From contig JAILZY010000019.1 in the NCBI GenBank assembly GCA_023512255.1, positions 1-52,718 of the forward strand: a DNA stretch of 52,718 nt. Reading direction: 5' to 3'. The notes under the pieces are model-generated. The model saw nothing but the letters and a program-made list of their open reading frames with translations, was not told the origin of the DNA and searched no databases. Position numbers and translations under genes: made by a program. Source of the DNA: a bacterium (GTDB taxonomy: Bacteria; SZUA-182; DTGQ01). Of the stretch, positions 24,620 through 32,377 are shown in pieces. Numbering within the stretch: position 1 is the first letter of the stretch; every line of letters begins with the position of its first letter.

Positions 24620-25555
24620 TCAGTGTGAGGGGGAGTCTGCCGGCCGGCCGTCGCCGATAATGTGCCTGGCTGCCAACCCTAGAGCAAGCCAGACCGCAAT
24701 ACCCACAAGGCCGGTAAAACCACCAAGTACAGGGTTCATCTCTGGAAACAGGATTCGCCAAAGGCCATAGATCTGGCTATTGAAAACACCGTGCACCCAA
24801 CTAGCCAGGATGACACTTTGGTAGTGAATGGTTAGCTCATTGATGAACATTCCAACCGCAATGGTTACTCCGACAAAGGTGATGATTCCAAGGAGCGGAT
24901 AGCCAGGATAGTCGAATCCAACCCAAATGAGAGGAGCATGCCAAAGCCCCCAGATAATACCGAGCACAAGGTGCGCTTTGATCTTGCCAAGGGGGAGCAG
25001 CCGAGGCAGCAGATAGCCACGCCAGCCGCATTCCTCACCAAAGGCCAGCAGGCCATTGACCAAGGGAGCAAAAACTGTGCTGACTACAAATAGCTCCACC
25101 AGGAGGCTGGCTGGAGAAGAGGGAAGCTGGGCTGATGGCCCCTGTGGCTTAAAGGAGATCCCTTGAAGGGAGCGCCCGGCTTGGGCAGCAGTCTGGGTGA
25201 TTAGGTGTAGCCTTTGCAGGGTAAGATCAGGCTGTCCTAGACCAATGAGCCAGCTTAGGCCATAGACTAGCCCAAAGCACATCGGAATAACCAGAGCCGA
25301 AAAACAGTATGGCTTCCACGAGCTGCCAAATTTAAAATAATTCCCTTCGAATCCCTCATGAGTGATAAAGTTAGCCGTGATGATCGTAGCCAGCGTCGGC
25401 ACCCACATAAGGACGGCAATAATATTCCCTGCCCAAGCCGAGGGAGGATCGCTAAGGCGAAAACCTGTCAGGATAAGCCCCCCTTCGATGGCATAGGTAA
25501 GGCCAAAGGTAAGGAATAAAAACGAAAAAATCCCCTTTCGGTCAAGACTGCTCAT
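24620..25555 (-). CDS. CPBP family intramembrane metalloprotease
   Basis: A 311-residue membrane protein with about eight hydrophobic segments. The CPBP/Abi motifs are intact: EECGWRG with Glu174-Glu175 and Arg179, LWHAP with His206, and WVHGVFN with His255 and Asn259. These residues form the active site of Rce1-type intramembrane glutamic/metal-dependent proteases. The bacterial substrates are generally unknown; roles in bacteriocin immunity or protein processing have been proposed. It stands alone on the minus strand between repeat clusters, and no bacteriocin-like gene is visible next to it. Confidence 0.88.
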   Translation of the reverse strand: MSSLDRKGIFSFLFLTFGLTYAIEGGLILTGFRLSDPPSAWAGNIIAVLMWVPTLATIITANFITHEGFEGNYFKFGSSWKPYCFSALVIPMCFGLVYGLSWLIGLGQPDLTLQRLHLITQTAAQAGRSLQGISFKPQGPSAQLPSSPASLLVELFVVSTVFAPLVNGLLAFGEECGWRGYLLPRLLPLGKIKAHLVLGIIWGLWHAPLIWVGFDYPGYPLLGIITFVGVTIAVGMFINELTIHYQSVILASWVHGVFNSQIYGLWRILFPEMNPVLGGFTGLVGIAVWLALGLAARHIIGDGRPADSPSH

Positions 25556-26055
25556 AGCTCAAATTTCCCATAAGCTATATTATTTAGACATATCTTTACT
25601 ATTTAGCCATATTTTTAGCCATGTTAGCCATGTCTTTGCTTTTTGGCCACTTTTCCCTCTTTTTGGGGAGATGTTTCAGGGTATTTAAGATATTTACTCA
25701 AAGATATTATAGAACCTTATCTCTCTAAAAGCCATTAGTTTAAATAGTTTTCTCGCCAGGTGCGAAAGCATATCCAAATTATTACCAAATCAATTGTGTA
25801 AGGGCAGCACCCCTTTTTGGCCCGCGCAAAATAAAATCGCTTATTCTGTTAGCCAGAGGGATTGCTAAATGGTCTTTTCGCTAATAAAATACGCAAGCTG
25901 CGGCGGCACAATGTTCGCACCTCTACAATTGATAGCGCAATTGATCCGCTGTGCATCTGTGTTACGCACTTAGCGAAAAAACCACTAAATAATTGACAAT
26001 AATTGTGAACTAACAGGCATCTTTGATCGTTATTTAATATATTTTAAATAAAAAT
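25556..26055. other. Gene-free spacer with repeat debris
   Basis: No supportable gene. 25600-25680 has duplicated TTAGCCATG and CTTTTTGG(CC) phrases. 25741-25868 includes a decayed repeat D-like end (TTTTCTCGCCAGGTGCG) and a 19-base fragment of repeat B (GTTAGCCAGAGGGATTGCT at about 25849). Repeat D copy 3 follows at 25870-25986. Confidence 0.6.
25870..25986 (-). repeat. Repeat D, copy 3 (reverse orientation)
   Basis: Reads as the reverse complement of copies 1, 2 and 4: GGTCTTTTCGCTAATAAAAT at the left and TTACGCACTTAGCGAAAAAA plus CCACT at the right, with the internal CAATTGATAGCGCAATTGAT palindromic core. Confidence 0.8.
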
Positions 26056-26085
26056 TTGACTTAACTCATGAGTTAGTGGTATAAT
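26056..26085 (+). promoter_or_regulatory. Strong sigma70-type promoter with palindromic operator
   Basis: TTGACT at 26056-26061, an 18-base spacer, then a perfect TATAAT at 26080-26085. The spacer contains the perfect 14-base palindrome TAACTCATGAGTTA (26062-26075), well placed for a dimeric repressor. It precedes the 26141 gene by about 50 bases. Confidence 0.8.
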
Positions 26086-26140
26086 ATAAACAGTGAAAAT
26101 CAGCTATGATTCTTCTTACTTCTTATAAGATTGAGCTATT

Positions 26141-26560
26141 TTGGGTATTAATAAAAGATTTCCTAGTGTTCCTGACAATTGGGAACATTTCACCCTGTGT
26201 GTAATGTTTCATCTGTTTCTACCATTATTATCTCTTCTATTGGAAAGAATATTTAATGGGAAGATAAGCGATGCCTCCTTATCACTATCTTCTTCTATAT
26301 ATTCGATATCAATTGGCACCTCATCGCGCAATAAAATTTTATTTGGCCTAGGTATTATGATTAGCCTTATATCTGCATCTATATTTGGGGCAGTAATAAA
26401 AAATAATCATGTAGCCTCATGCCAGTGGCTCTGTTTCTCTTGTATCATCTTTCTATTATTTTTTCATGGCATAGAAAGATATAACACCCACGTGGTAGAT
26501 AAAATTCCCTTCTGGCGGTGGGAATATCAAAATAACATGCCGAAAAGTAAGCGTAAATAA
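26141..26560 (+). CDS. Small membrane protein, unknown
   Basis: A 139-residue protein with a TTG start in this reading; no better in-frame start was found after the promoter. At least three hydrophobic segments are visible: LCVMFHLFLPLLSLLLE, GLGIMISLISASIFGAVI, and CQWLCFSCIIFLLFFHGIE. The C-terminus is basic (NMPKSKRK) and probably cytoplasmic. I do not recognise a family. It is the first gene after the promoter at 26056-26085 and is followed by two more same-strand genes, so it probably begins a small operon. Confidence 0.6.
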   Translation: MGINKRFPSVPDNWEHFTLCVMFHLFLPLLSLLLERIFNGKISDASLSLSSSIYSISIGTSSRNKILFGLGIMISLISASIFGAVIKNNHVASCQWLCFSCIIFLLFFHGIERYNTHVVDKIPFWRWEYQNNMPKSKRK

Positions 26561-26611
26561 TAGCAATAATAGTCAAGAGGTAAGTACCAAAAATTTCAGG
26601 AGTTATTAATT

Positions 26612-27022
26612 ATGAGCGGGAGAGAATTATTTGTTTTTGTGATGGGCTTAGCGGGGGCAGGCTGTAGCTTGGCTGCTGTAATCATCAGCTTAAGAGATAC
26701 TATTCGAAAGATAAGAGCAAAGAAAAAGTTAGCGGAAATTTTAGCTCAAGATTCTGAATGCCAAAGGATTATTGCTAATGCTAAAACGAAAAAAACCAAT
26801 AGAGAAACCAATAATGAAATAGAACCATTAGATGCTTATTATGAAATAAAGGCTTATGAAAAATGCCTCAAGCGCGGCCTGCAACAACTTTCCGAGTCCG
26901 AAAAACAATATATCAATGAAGGGCTTTATCAGCCATCCGAAGCAGGCCGAAGAGCTTACATTAAAACCATACTTTCGAGCTGCCAGCTGAAAGTTAATAA
27001 CCAGGTGGAAGTTCATAATTAG
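26612..27022 (+). CDS. Small single-pass membrane protein, unknown
   Basis: A 136-residue protein with AGGAG 10 bases before ATG 26612. One membrane helix at residues ~5-25 (LFVFVMGLAGAGCSLAAVIIS) is followed by a basic stretch (RKIRAKKKLAEIL) and a soluble helical domain with AYEKCLKRGLQQLSESEKQYI and AGRRAYIKTILSS. The topology suggests an N-terminal anchor with the domain in the cytoplasm by the positive-inside rule. No family recognised. It lies between the polytopic membrane protein and the TPR protein. Confidence 0.65.
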   Translation: MSGRELFVFVMGLAGAGCSLAAVIISLRDTIRKIRAKKKLAEILAQDSECQRIIANAKTKKTNRETNNEIEPLDAYYEIKAYEKCLKRGLQQLSESEKQYINEGLYQPSEAGRRAYIKTILSSCQLKVNNQVEVHN

Positions 27023-27034
27023 CAAATCTCAGCA

Positions 27035-28402
27035 ATGTTTCAGATAATCAACACAAAGCACGATCACGATGCCGATCATGATCGGGAGCCTCATTCTGAT
27101 CGGTCAGCGGCCGCGGCCCTGGCCACAAACTCTCAAAAAGCAGAGTCTTTCTACTGCCTGTCGCTAGCGGTCTTGTGCCATTGGCTGTCTATCTTTGATA
27201 GTAGGCCGAGGCTTAGTTGGCCAAATGCCCACCATCATGACCAGCGCTTTGATTCACTCCGGTTGTCCTGCGCTCCGCTCTGGTTGTCCTGCGGCCATCA
27301 GGCTCAATATGCCCAAGGTCTGGGTGCTAAGCATTATTCTAACTATTTATCCCCGGCCCAAAGTCTTGATTATCCGGCCAGCAGGTTGTGCGATCTTAAG
27401 AGTCCATATACTAAGGCCACATCGCTCTATCGCCAGACTCTGGAAATTAGGGAGAGTCATCTTGGCTCAGATTATCCTGATGCGGCCAGAGATCTCGACC
27501 GTATGGCTATGCTCTACTACATTCAGGGTAAATACGTCGATGCCGAGCTACTTTACCGCCGGACGCTGGCCAAGCTAAGGCAACTCCTTGGGCCCGATCA
27601 TCCTACCATAACCAATACGCTTATTGGCCTGGCTACGGTCTGCTTCACTCAGGGCAAGTATAAAGAAGCCGAGCAGCTTTATCAGCAGGTTTTAGCCATA
27701 AGGGAAAAAAACCTTAATCCAGACCATCAGGATATAGCCGCAAGTCTCAATAACCTGGTCAGGCTCTATAACCTTCAGGGTAGATACCAAGATGCCTTGC
27801 AGCTATCGAAGCGGGTTTTAGCCATCAGGGAGAAGGCCTTTGGACCTGATCATCCGGGGGTGGCTCAAAGCCTCAACAATTTGGCAGAACTTTATTGCAG
27901 TCAGGGAAAATATACCGAAGCAGAGGAGCTACACCGGCGGGCACTAGCCATCAGAGAAAAAACCCTTGGTCCAACGCATCCTGACCTTGCTCAAAGCCTT
28001 AATAATCTGGCTGCACTCTATAGTATTCAGGGAAGATATACCGAAGCAGAGGAGCTGCACCGGCGGGCACTAGCCATCAGAGAAAAAACCCTTTGTCCAA
28101 CGCATCCTGACCTTATCCAAAGCCTCAATAATCTAGCCGCACTCTTCTATAGCCAAGGCAGGTATGAAGAGGCAAAGCAGCTTTGCAGACGGATTTTGGC
28201 CATCAGGGAGAAAACCCTTGGCCCAGACCATCCTGATATGGCCGCCTGCCTCGAAAGCTATGCCGATCTTTTGCGCAAGAGCGAAGACCAAAAGAGCGAA
28301 GAGGCCGAAAAAATCAAAGCCCAAGCCGCGGCTATACTGGCTAGGGGCCTCGGCTGGGGCCAGCAGAGCATCAAGAGGAAAAATCGGCAGACTAAAAAAT
28401 AA
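27035..28402 (+). CDS. Kinesin-light-chain-type TPR protein
   Basis: A 455-residue protein whose C-terminal ~320 residues are seven 42-residue TPR units of the type YTEAEELHRRALAIREKTLG followed by PTHPDLAQSLNNLAALYS. Units five and six are nearly identical in DNA as well (27917-28042 and 28043-28168). The first ~115 residues contain no TPR and are odd in composition (HDHDADHDREPH, many Cys/Trp/Ser), and no ribosome site precedes ATG 27035. The true N-terminus may therefore be different or frameshifted. TPR_12 arrays usually act as protein-binding scaffolds. It follows the two membrane proteins by 12 bases and is likely co-transcribed. Confidence 0.75.
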   Translation: MFQIINTKHDHDADHDREPHSDRSAAAALATNSQKAESFYCLSLAVLCHWLSIFDSRPRLSWPNAHHHDQRFDSLRLSCAPLWLSCGHQAQYAQGLGAKHYSNYLSPAQSLDYPASRLCDLKSPYTKATSLYRQTLEIRESHLGSDYPDAARDLDRMAMLYYIQGKYVDAELLYRRTLAKLRQLLGPDHPTITNTLIGLATVCFTQGKYKEAEQLYQQVLAIREKNLNPDHQDIAASLNNLVRLYNLQGRYQDALQLSKRVLAIREKAFGPDHPGVAQSLNNLAELYCSQGKYTEAEELHRRALAIREKTLGPTHPDLAQSLNNLAALYSIQGRYTEAEELHRRALAIREKTLCPTHPDLIQSLNNLAALFYSQGRYEEAKQLCRRILAIREKTLGPDHPDMAACLESYADLLRKSEDQKSEEAEKIKAQAAAILARGLGWGQQSIKRKNRQTKK

Positions 28403-28678
28403 ACCCAATATGCCTAGCAGACACCAACAAGGGAAAGTTCTGAAGAAAAGATAAAGTTCTGAAGAAAGATAGTGGAATTTCAATTCTATTGACTCAAAAA
28501 TAACCCCACCCACTATGCTAACTCTCACCTCCCTAACCTGAAAATAGCCGACAAGTAATTCCAGAAAAGATTTTAGAGCATGGCCATGCTCTTCGAAGGC
28601 GCAAAGCACTTATTCAAATATGAATCATGTATTACGTATTGTATTCACTATAAATCATGTATTAACACATATTAAGAG

Positions 28679-29557
28679 ATGAGTTTTCTAGCCCTAACCA
28701 TTATCGCCTTCTCCGGCCTGCTTCACGCTCTGTGGAGCTTTTTTGTTAAAAAAAGCCACCATAAGCTCGTCTTTCTCTGGCTAATGTTTGCCACAACCTC
28801 ACTAATTTTAACTGCTCTTTACCTAATCTACTTCAGGCGATTCGGATTTCTGTCACCTTCCGCTTTAAGATATGCCCTGCTTACGGTCTGCGGCTACTTT
28901 ATCTATCAGGTGGCGGCTGGGAAAGCTTATGAGATGGAAGATATGTCCTTGGTTTACCCCTTGACCATGTCCGCCCCTCTCTTTGTCCCTCTCTGGGCCC
29001 GGATACTTATCGGTGAGAGGCTAACTATGAGAGGGATAGCTGGAATTGTCCTATGTATGGTGGCCGTCTATATAATACCCTTGCAGAGCTTGCGTCTTGA
29101 GGCCATTACCAGGCCCTTTACTCACCTCAAGCGTCAGGGAGTGAGGCTTGCCCTCTTGGCCGCTATAGCTGATTCGGTCAGCAATGTGATCAACAAAATG
29201 GGCTTAACTAGTACCAATGCCTTTGTGTTCGCTTATTTTGTCATTGCTTGCACCAATGTTCTACTAGGGCTGCTATGTCTTCTGCACACCAGGCTGAGGA
29301 GGGAAATCGTTAAGACCATAAGACTGGATAAAAAATATATTATCCTGGCTGGAATTATTTTTGCAGCAGCATTTCCCACCTTCCAACTTGGGGTGTCTCT
29401 AGCTAAAGTGTCTTATGCCGTACCCAGTCGAAGGATCAGCATACTGTTCGGAGTCTTATTCGGGGTCCTTTTTCTCAAGGAAAGACAGGCTGCCAGAGTA
29501 AGAATAGTTGGCTCCATTCTGCTGCTTTTGGGCATCTGGCTGATGAAAATCGGATGA
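28679..29557 (+). CDS. EamA/DMT superfamily transporter
   Basis: A 292-residue protein with about ten membrane helices, two EamA halves. Seen: AFSGLLHALWSFFVKKS at the start, GKAYEMEDMSLVYPLTMSAPLFVPLWA at the end of the first half with typical LIGERLTMRGIAGIVL, and in the second half KVSYAVPSRRISILFGVLFGVLFLKER, the conserved motif before the last helix. Substrates of the family include amino acids and metabolites and cannot be predicted here. It stands alone; a strong hairpin with T-run lies about 155 bases after its stop. Confidence 0.85.
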   Translation: MSFLALTIIAFSGLLHALWSFFVKKSHHKLVFLWLMFATTSLILTALYLIYFRRFGFLSPSALRYALLTVCGYFIYQVAAGKAYEMEDMSLVYPLTMSAPLFVPLWARILIGERLTMRGIAGIVLCMVAVYIIPLQSLRLEAITRPFTHLKRQGVRLALLAAIADSVSNVINKMGLTSTNAFVFAYFVIACTNVLLGLLCLLHTRLRREIVKTIRLDKKYIILAGIIFAAAFPTFQLGVSLAKVSYAVPSRRISILFGVLFGVLFLKERQAARVRIVGSILLLLGIWLMKIG

Positions 29558-29712
29558 TGAGAGAGAATAGGCTTGCTGCTTGGATCTGAAATACTTAATT
29601 CTTGGCCTAAGAGAGATAAATAATCAGAATAATACTAAAAAGAGAATTTTTTTCCGAAGACGGGGGGCTCCCCTGCCGATAAAAATAGGTGGGTATAGGG
29701 TTTTTTGATGCT

Positions 29713-29774
29713 CGGCTAATGGCTTATTTTTTATCCTTGCGGAGGAGAGGATAAAAGACCATTAGCCGTTTTTT
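29713..29774 (+). terminator. Long hairpin followed by T6
   Basis: CGGCTAATGG at 29713-29722 pairs with CCATTAGCCG at 29759-29768, and an inner TTTTATCC (29729-29736) pairs with GGATAAAA (29749-29756). TTTTTT follows at 29769-29774. It is probably the terminator of the EamA transporter gene. The sequence just before it (a GGGG...CCCC hairpin near 29664, then GGTGGGTATAGGG) could belong to a larger leader-type structure, which I could not identify. The rest of the 29558-30064 spacer shows nothing clear. Confidence 0.8.
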
Positions 29775-30064
29775 GTTGCTTTTTCTCTCGCTTTTTCTTC
29801 CCCCGCTTTTTACTGCTCTACTCCTCATCTGCCAAAATGGGTGTTGTCATCTGCCAGCAATCAAAAAGCGAAGTGATCTGTCAGTAAAGTTTATAATTGC
29901 AATAAGATAAAGCCACGGTTATAATAGGGGCCAAAAGAGCGCTTAAAACTTTTGATTTTTTAGCTCCACCTTATCACAGGCATACATAAAAGCTAAAGGA
30001 GAGGGGAGTAGTAATGCTTGGGCCTGGTGTGCGCCTGGTGTCTTTTTGAAGGGAGAAAGCCCGC

Positions 30065-30940
30065 GTGAGTGAAGTTTTACTGAGCCTGATCCTGATCTTG
30101 CTGCTCATCTTAATCTTTTTATTCCTAAAAGGCGGCAGAAGTGGAGATGATGTAGAGTCTGCCATCTCAAAAGCTTGGGTGAAATTAGGCCTTGACGACA
30201 AGGTAGGTATGCTCACTACTTATGCTCGCGATATTCGGGACAACTACAAGTCTCTTGAGCAAATGCTTCGAGTCTGCACCGAGCGGGCTTCGCTAGGTGA
30301 GCTTAGCCTAGAGACGATTCTGGCCGATCAACTGCCTCCGGATATGTTTGGCATTCGAAAAAAAATCCTGGATGGTAAAATCCCCGATGCCTATATTCGC
30401 TCGACTGTAGGGATTATTTGCATTGATGCTAAATTCCCCTTAGATAATTACCGTAAAGCCTTAGAGCAGAAAAACCCATCTGAAAGAGAGGCTTTTGAGA
30501 AGCAGTTTTCTAGGGATGCTGAGAGGCATTTGAAAAAAATCCTCGATGATTATGTCTGTCCAGAAAAAGGTTCTGCTGAATTTGCCTTTGCCTATATTCC
30601 ATCGGAAGGGGTCTACTATTGGCTGATCAATAAGCAGTATGAGATGCTTCGTGATTTTGCCAAAAAGGGAGTCCAGACCGTATCTCCTCTGACCCTTTCG
30701 CACAAGATTGAGCTGATTAAAGCAGGGGTCCACGCCAAAAAGCTTTCCGAGGAGGCTGAGATGGTTAGGGAAAATCTCTGGAAGATTTCACGGGGATTTC
30801 GAGAAATTGATGAAAAGTGGCGGATATTCTACGAAACACACCTCAAAAATGCCGGCAGGAAGGCTGAGGAGCTAGATTGTGCCTACCAAAGGCTCAGGGA
30901 AGAATTTGAGCGGATTTCAAAGCTATCGGAAGGAGAATAA
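30065..30940 (+). CDS. rmuC: RmuC-like DNA recombination protein
   Basis: A 291-residue protein with GTG start at 30065, 9 bases after AGGGAG. Residues 3-23 are a membrane anchor (VLLSLILILLLILIFLFL). The nuclease-like core shows the RmuC pattern: SLGELSLETILADQLPP, then ICIDAKFPLDNYRKAL with the catalytic-type DAK, and FAYIPSEGVYYWLIN and VQTVSPLTLSHKIELI. It is shorter than E. coli RmuC because the long N-terminal coiled coil is missing, as in many other bacteria. RmuC limits recombination at inverted repeats, which is notable in a palindrome-rich genome (inference). The YgjP-type gene follows immediately. Confidence 0.85.
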   Translation: MSEVLLSLILILLLILIFLFLKGGRSGDDVESAISKAWVKLGLDDKVGMLTTYARDIRDNYKSLEQMLRVCTERASLGELSLETILADQLPPDMFGIRKKILDGKIPDAYIRSTVGIICIDAKFPLDNYRKALEQKNPSEREAFEKQFSRDAERHLKKILDDYVCPEKGSAEFAFAYIPSEGVYYWLINKQYEMLRDFAKKGVQTVSPLTLSHKIELIKAGVHAKKLSEEAEMVRENLWKISRGFREIDEKWRIFYETHLKNAGRKAEELDCAYQRLREEFERISKLSEGE

Positions 30941-30987
30941 CCATCAATCGGCAGGAGAAGCTTTATCGGGTAAAATTTGGCCATCAG

Positions 30988-31755
30988 GTGATCGAATTTT
31001 CCATCAGACGAAGCATCCGCAAGACTGTTGGCATTCTTGTTCATCCGGTCAGGGGTGTGATCGTCAGCGCTCACCCTAATCTTAGCCTTAAGGAATTGCG
31101 GGCAATTGTGCTCAAGCGGGCAGAGTGGATCATCAGGAAACAAAATCTGTTAAAAAATAGCGCCACCCTTCACCCTACCAAAAGATTCGTTGAGGGCGAG
31201 CAGCTCTGGTATCTTGGAAAGCAATACCCCTTGCGCATCACCAATGATAAGCATGATAAGCATTGTAAGGAGAAGCACTCTTGCCATGGCGCAAGTGAGC
31301 ACTACTGCACTAGCAGCAATCTTTTGCCCACAATCACCTTTTCCGGTGAGGCATTTTGGATTTTCCTTCCCCCTGGAATCAGGCAGAAAGAGCAAGAGGA
31401 ATCACTTCTCCGCTCAGCTCTTGTGCGCTGGTATTCGGCTCAGGCCGAAGCGCTCATTCGGCAGCGAATTGAAATCTACCGCTCGGCAGTAGCGACTTCA
31501 CATCCCCTCATCGTCCGGGTCCGTCAGCAGAAATGCTGCTGGGGAAGCTGCACAGCCAAAAATGCTCTTCATTTCAACTGGAGGCTCATTCTCTCACCCT
31601 TGCCGATTATCGACTATGTGGTCGTTCACGAGCTTTGTCATTTGAAAATAAAAAACCACTCTCGGCAGTTCTGGAGCCTGGTTGGCTCGATTATCCCTGA
31701 TTATAAAGAGCGAAGAGCTTGGCTTCGACAAAATGGCCGGCAGCTGGATATTTAA
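30988..31755 (+). CDS. YgjP/WLM-type zinc metallopeptidase (DUF45)
   Basis: A 255-residue reading from GTG 30988. The core matches the YgjP/DUF45 family: IEFSIRRSIRKTVGILVHPVRG, LKRAEWIIRKQ, then CCWGSCTAKNALHFNWRLILSPLPIIDYVVVHELCHLKIKNHSRQFWSLV with the HExxH-like HELCH and the distal His of NHSRQFW. Reading upstream in frame gives more plausible family sequence (QEKLYRVKFGHQV) from an ATC at 30943 that lies 7 bases after AGGAG, so the true start may be the non-standard ATC. There is an unusual His-rich insertion at residues ~80-115 (KHDKHCKEKHSC). Confidence 0.85.
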   Translation: MIEFSIRRSIRKTVGILVHPVRGVIVSAHPNLSLKELRAIVLKRAEWIIRKQNLLKNSATLHPTKRFVEGEQLWYLGKQYPLRITNDKHDKHCKEKHSCHGASEHYCTSSNLLPTITFSGEAFWIFLPPGIRQKEQEESLLRSALVRWYSAQAEALIRQRIEIYRSAVATSHPLIVRVRQQKCCWGSCTAKNALHFNWRLILSPLPIIDYVVVHELCHLKIKNHSRQFWSLVGSIIPDYKERRAWLRQNGRQLDI

Positions 31756-31934
31756 CCTGCCAAGAAAAAAGTGGGTATTCCCTTCCCTAAATCACTCCTT
31801 ATTCTTGAATCACTCCTTAGTTAACGTTCCCCATCTTTTGTGGGAGGCTTATATACTCTCCTTTTATAAGTATTTGATATTTTTGAATATTGCTAGATTT
31901 TCAGGCCATTGTCCTGGGGTAGGAAATTGCCAGA
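31756..31934. other. Gene-free spacer before the RAM/trp cluster
   Basis: No supportable gene. It holds the stutter AATCACTCCTTA repeated near 31786-31823 and low-complexity TTTTG/TCTTTTGG runs further right (about 31990-32045). Confidence 0.5.
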
Positions 31935-31979
31935 TTGACAGGGTTGGTAACAATAAGATATACTCTTTGTCTCAAAGAG
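31935..31979 (+). promoter_or_regulatory. Promoter with operator-like palindrome
   Basis: TTGACA at 31935-31940, an 18-base spacer and TATACT at 31959-31964. Overlapping its downstream edge is CTCTTTG-TCT-CAAAGAG (31963-31979), a 7-bp inverted repeat at the expected start point. It is about 105 bases upstream of the RAM-domain gene and is the only good promoter seen before the trpC-trpF genes. Confidence 0.72.
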
Positions 31980-32083
31980 AATCTGAGGTGTTTTTGTCTT
32001 TTGGTGTTTTTATCTTTTGGTTTATATTTGTCTTTTTTTATATTATGGTGCTTTCCCGATAACATAGAAGGAGCCATTAGAAT

Positions 32084-32365
32084 ATGATCACGGCACTGGT
32101 AATGATTGATTGTGAGATGGGTAAGGTTCATCAGGTGGCCGAAGAGCTGGTCAACCTGGATGGTATTGCTGAAGTATACTCTGTATCTGGCGAGCATGAT
32201 ATCATGGCCATTATTCGGGTAAAGGAGTATGATCTGCTGGCTAAGCTGGTATCACAGGATATCGCTAGCATCAGCGGCATCACCAAGACAAGCACTCATA
32301 TGGCCTTTCGCTGCTACTCAAAGCATGATATGGAGAGAATGTGGTCGGATTTTCTGGGAACGTAA
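32084..32365 (+). CDS. Stand-alone AsnC/Lrp ligand-binding (RAM) domain protein
   Basis: A 93-residue protein with AAGGAG 12 bases before ATG 32084. The whole length is an AsnC-type RAM domain: ALVMIDCEMGKVHQVAEEL, VYSVSGEHDIMAIIRVKEYD, ISGITKTSTHMAFRCYS. The DNA-binding domain of Lrp is absent. Such single-domain proteins bind amino acids and can modulate full-length Lrp proteins or enzymes. It is placed 12 bases before trpC in the same operon, so a sensor for an aromatic or related amino acid controlling this cluster is a reasonable guess. Confidence 0.85.
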   Translation: MITALVMIDCEMGKVHQVAEELVNLDGIAEVYSVSGEHDIMAIIRVKEYDLLAKLVSQDIASISGITKTSTHMAFRCYSKHDMERMWSDFLGT

Positions 32366-32377
32366 GGTGAAAACAGC

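Noticed and set aside
31682-32062. 126-codon plus-strand frame ending in hydrophobic sequence
   Set aside because: Overlaps the end of the metallopeptidase and runs through low-complexity TTTTG spacer and a promoter.
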